A stretch of 12,059 bases of DNA. Source: Gammaproteobacteria bacterium. GTDB lineage: Bacteria > Pseudomonadota > Gammaproteobacteria > UBA6429 > Thiohalophilaceae. The position numbers and the translations under genes were made by a program. The stretch's first letter is position 1, and the number at the start of each line of letters is the position of its first letter. Location of the stretch: NCBI GenBank assembly GCA_011052165.1, contig DRJN01000402.1, positions 1 through 12,059 of the forward strand. Direction: 5' to 3'. Shown here piece by piece: positions 11,959 through 12,059 of the stretch. The notes below the pieces were generated by a model. That model was not told the DNA's origin. It ran no database searches and worked only from the letters and a program-made list of their open reading frames with translations.

Positions 11959-12059
11959 ATTAATTGTTGCATAAGTATTTGCACCATAGCCCCCTCTCCC
12001 TCCGGGAGAGGGTTGGGGTGAGGGGATAAAATACATGCAAATACTTATGCAACGATTAA
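11959..12059. repeat. MITE-like repeat family A, complete copy
   Basis: The left terminal repeat (11959-11983, ATTAATTGTTGCATAAG then TATTTGCA) is the reverse complement of the right one (12036-12059), with one mismatch over 24 bases. The core contains CATAGCCCCC and the perfect hairpin CCCTCTCCC-TCC-GGGAGAGGG (11992-12012), then GGTTGGGGTGAGGGG. The total is 101 bp and there is no coding capacity, so it would need a transposase from elsewhere. The window ends at the element's edge, so a right flanking target duplication cannot be examined. Confidence 0.8.

Larger units (their letters stand above)
11412..12059. other. Gene-free spacer dense in palindromic repeats
   Basis: I see no credible coding sequence in these 648 bp. 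The open frames that exist run through the hairpins listed separately and lack ribosome sites. The stretch holds CCGCC-TCA-GGCGG at about 11460-11472, the long inverted repeat at 11586-11677, three compact hairpins at 11748-11855, and a complete family A element at the right edge. No clear terminator of the tRNA unit is visible directly after 11411. Confidence 0.6.

Overview
The window is part of the flagellar and chemotaxis locus of a gammaproteobacterium with a Pseudomonas/Vibrio-type polar flagellum regulon. Three things support this: the order flgN-flgM-flgA-cheV-cheR-flgBCDEFGHI, a CheV (CheW-REC) gene beside cheR, and readable sigma-54 and sigma-28 promoters at the expected operon heads. 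The spacers are full of small palindromic repeats of kinds common in environmental gammaproteobacteria (methanotrophs, sulfur oxidisers). I cannot name a genus.

Layout. Positions 102-6426 (minus strand) hold a tight rod, hook and ring operon, flgB-C-D-E-F-G-H-I, read from a sigma-54 site at 6470-6485. flgJ, flgK and flgL would be expected next, beyond the left edge. Positions 6841-8662 (minus) hold cheV-cheR, read from a sigma-28 site at 8703-8729. Divergent to it on the plus strand are flgA (9119-9928; sigma-54 site at 9015-9030), then flgM and flgN (10052-10877; sigma-28 site at 9950-9976). Two tRNA genes, Ala(CGC) and Arg(CCT), follow at 11247-11411. The last ~650 bases have no gene and consist largely of palindromic repeats.

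How the genes work together. Sigma-54 with its flagellar activator would switch on the basal-body genes and flgA (P-ring chaperone). When hook assembly is complete, FlgM is exported and sigma-28 (FliA) is freed, which fires cheVR and flgMN. FlgM thus sits in a feedback loop, and FlgN chaperones the hook-filament junction proteins. FlgB, C, F and G build the rod, FlgD caps the growing hook, FlgE is the hook, FlgH and FlgI are the L and P rings, and CheV/CheR tune receptor output.

The least ordinary part is the repeats. Family A is a MITE-like element of about 100 bp with ~25-bp inverted ends (one complete, one internally deleted, one half copy). Family B is a ~120-bp element with three hairpins, present twice in inverted orientation. 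One copy follows cheR and the other follows flgN, both in the same orientation relative to transcription, and the first hairpin shows two compensatory base-pair changes between copies. The repeats may therefore serve as terminators or 3'-end structures, and they bracket the cheR-cheV-flgA-flgM-flgN block. No defence, CRISPR or novel protein system is visible; every protein gene belongs to a known flagellar or chemotaxis family.
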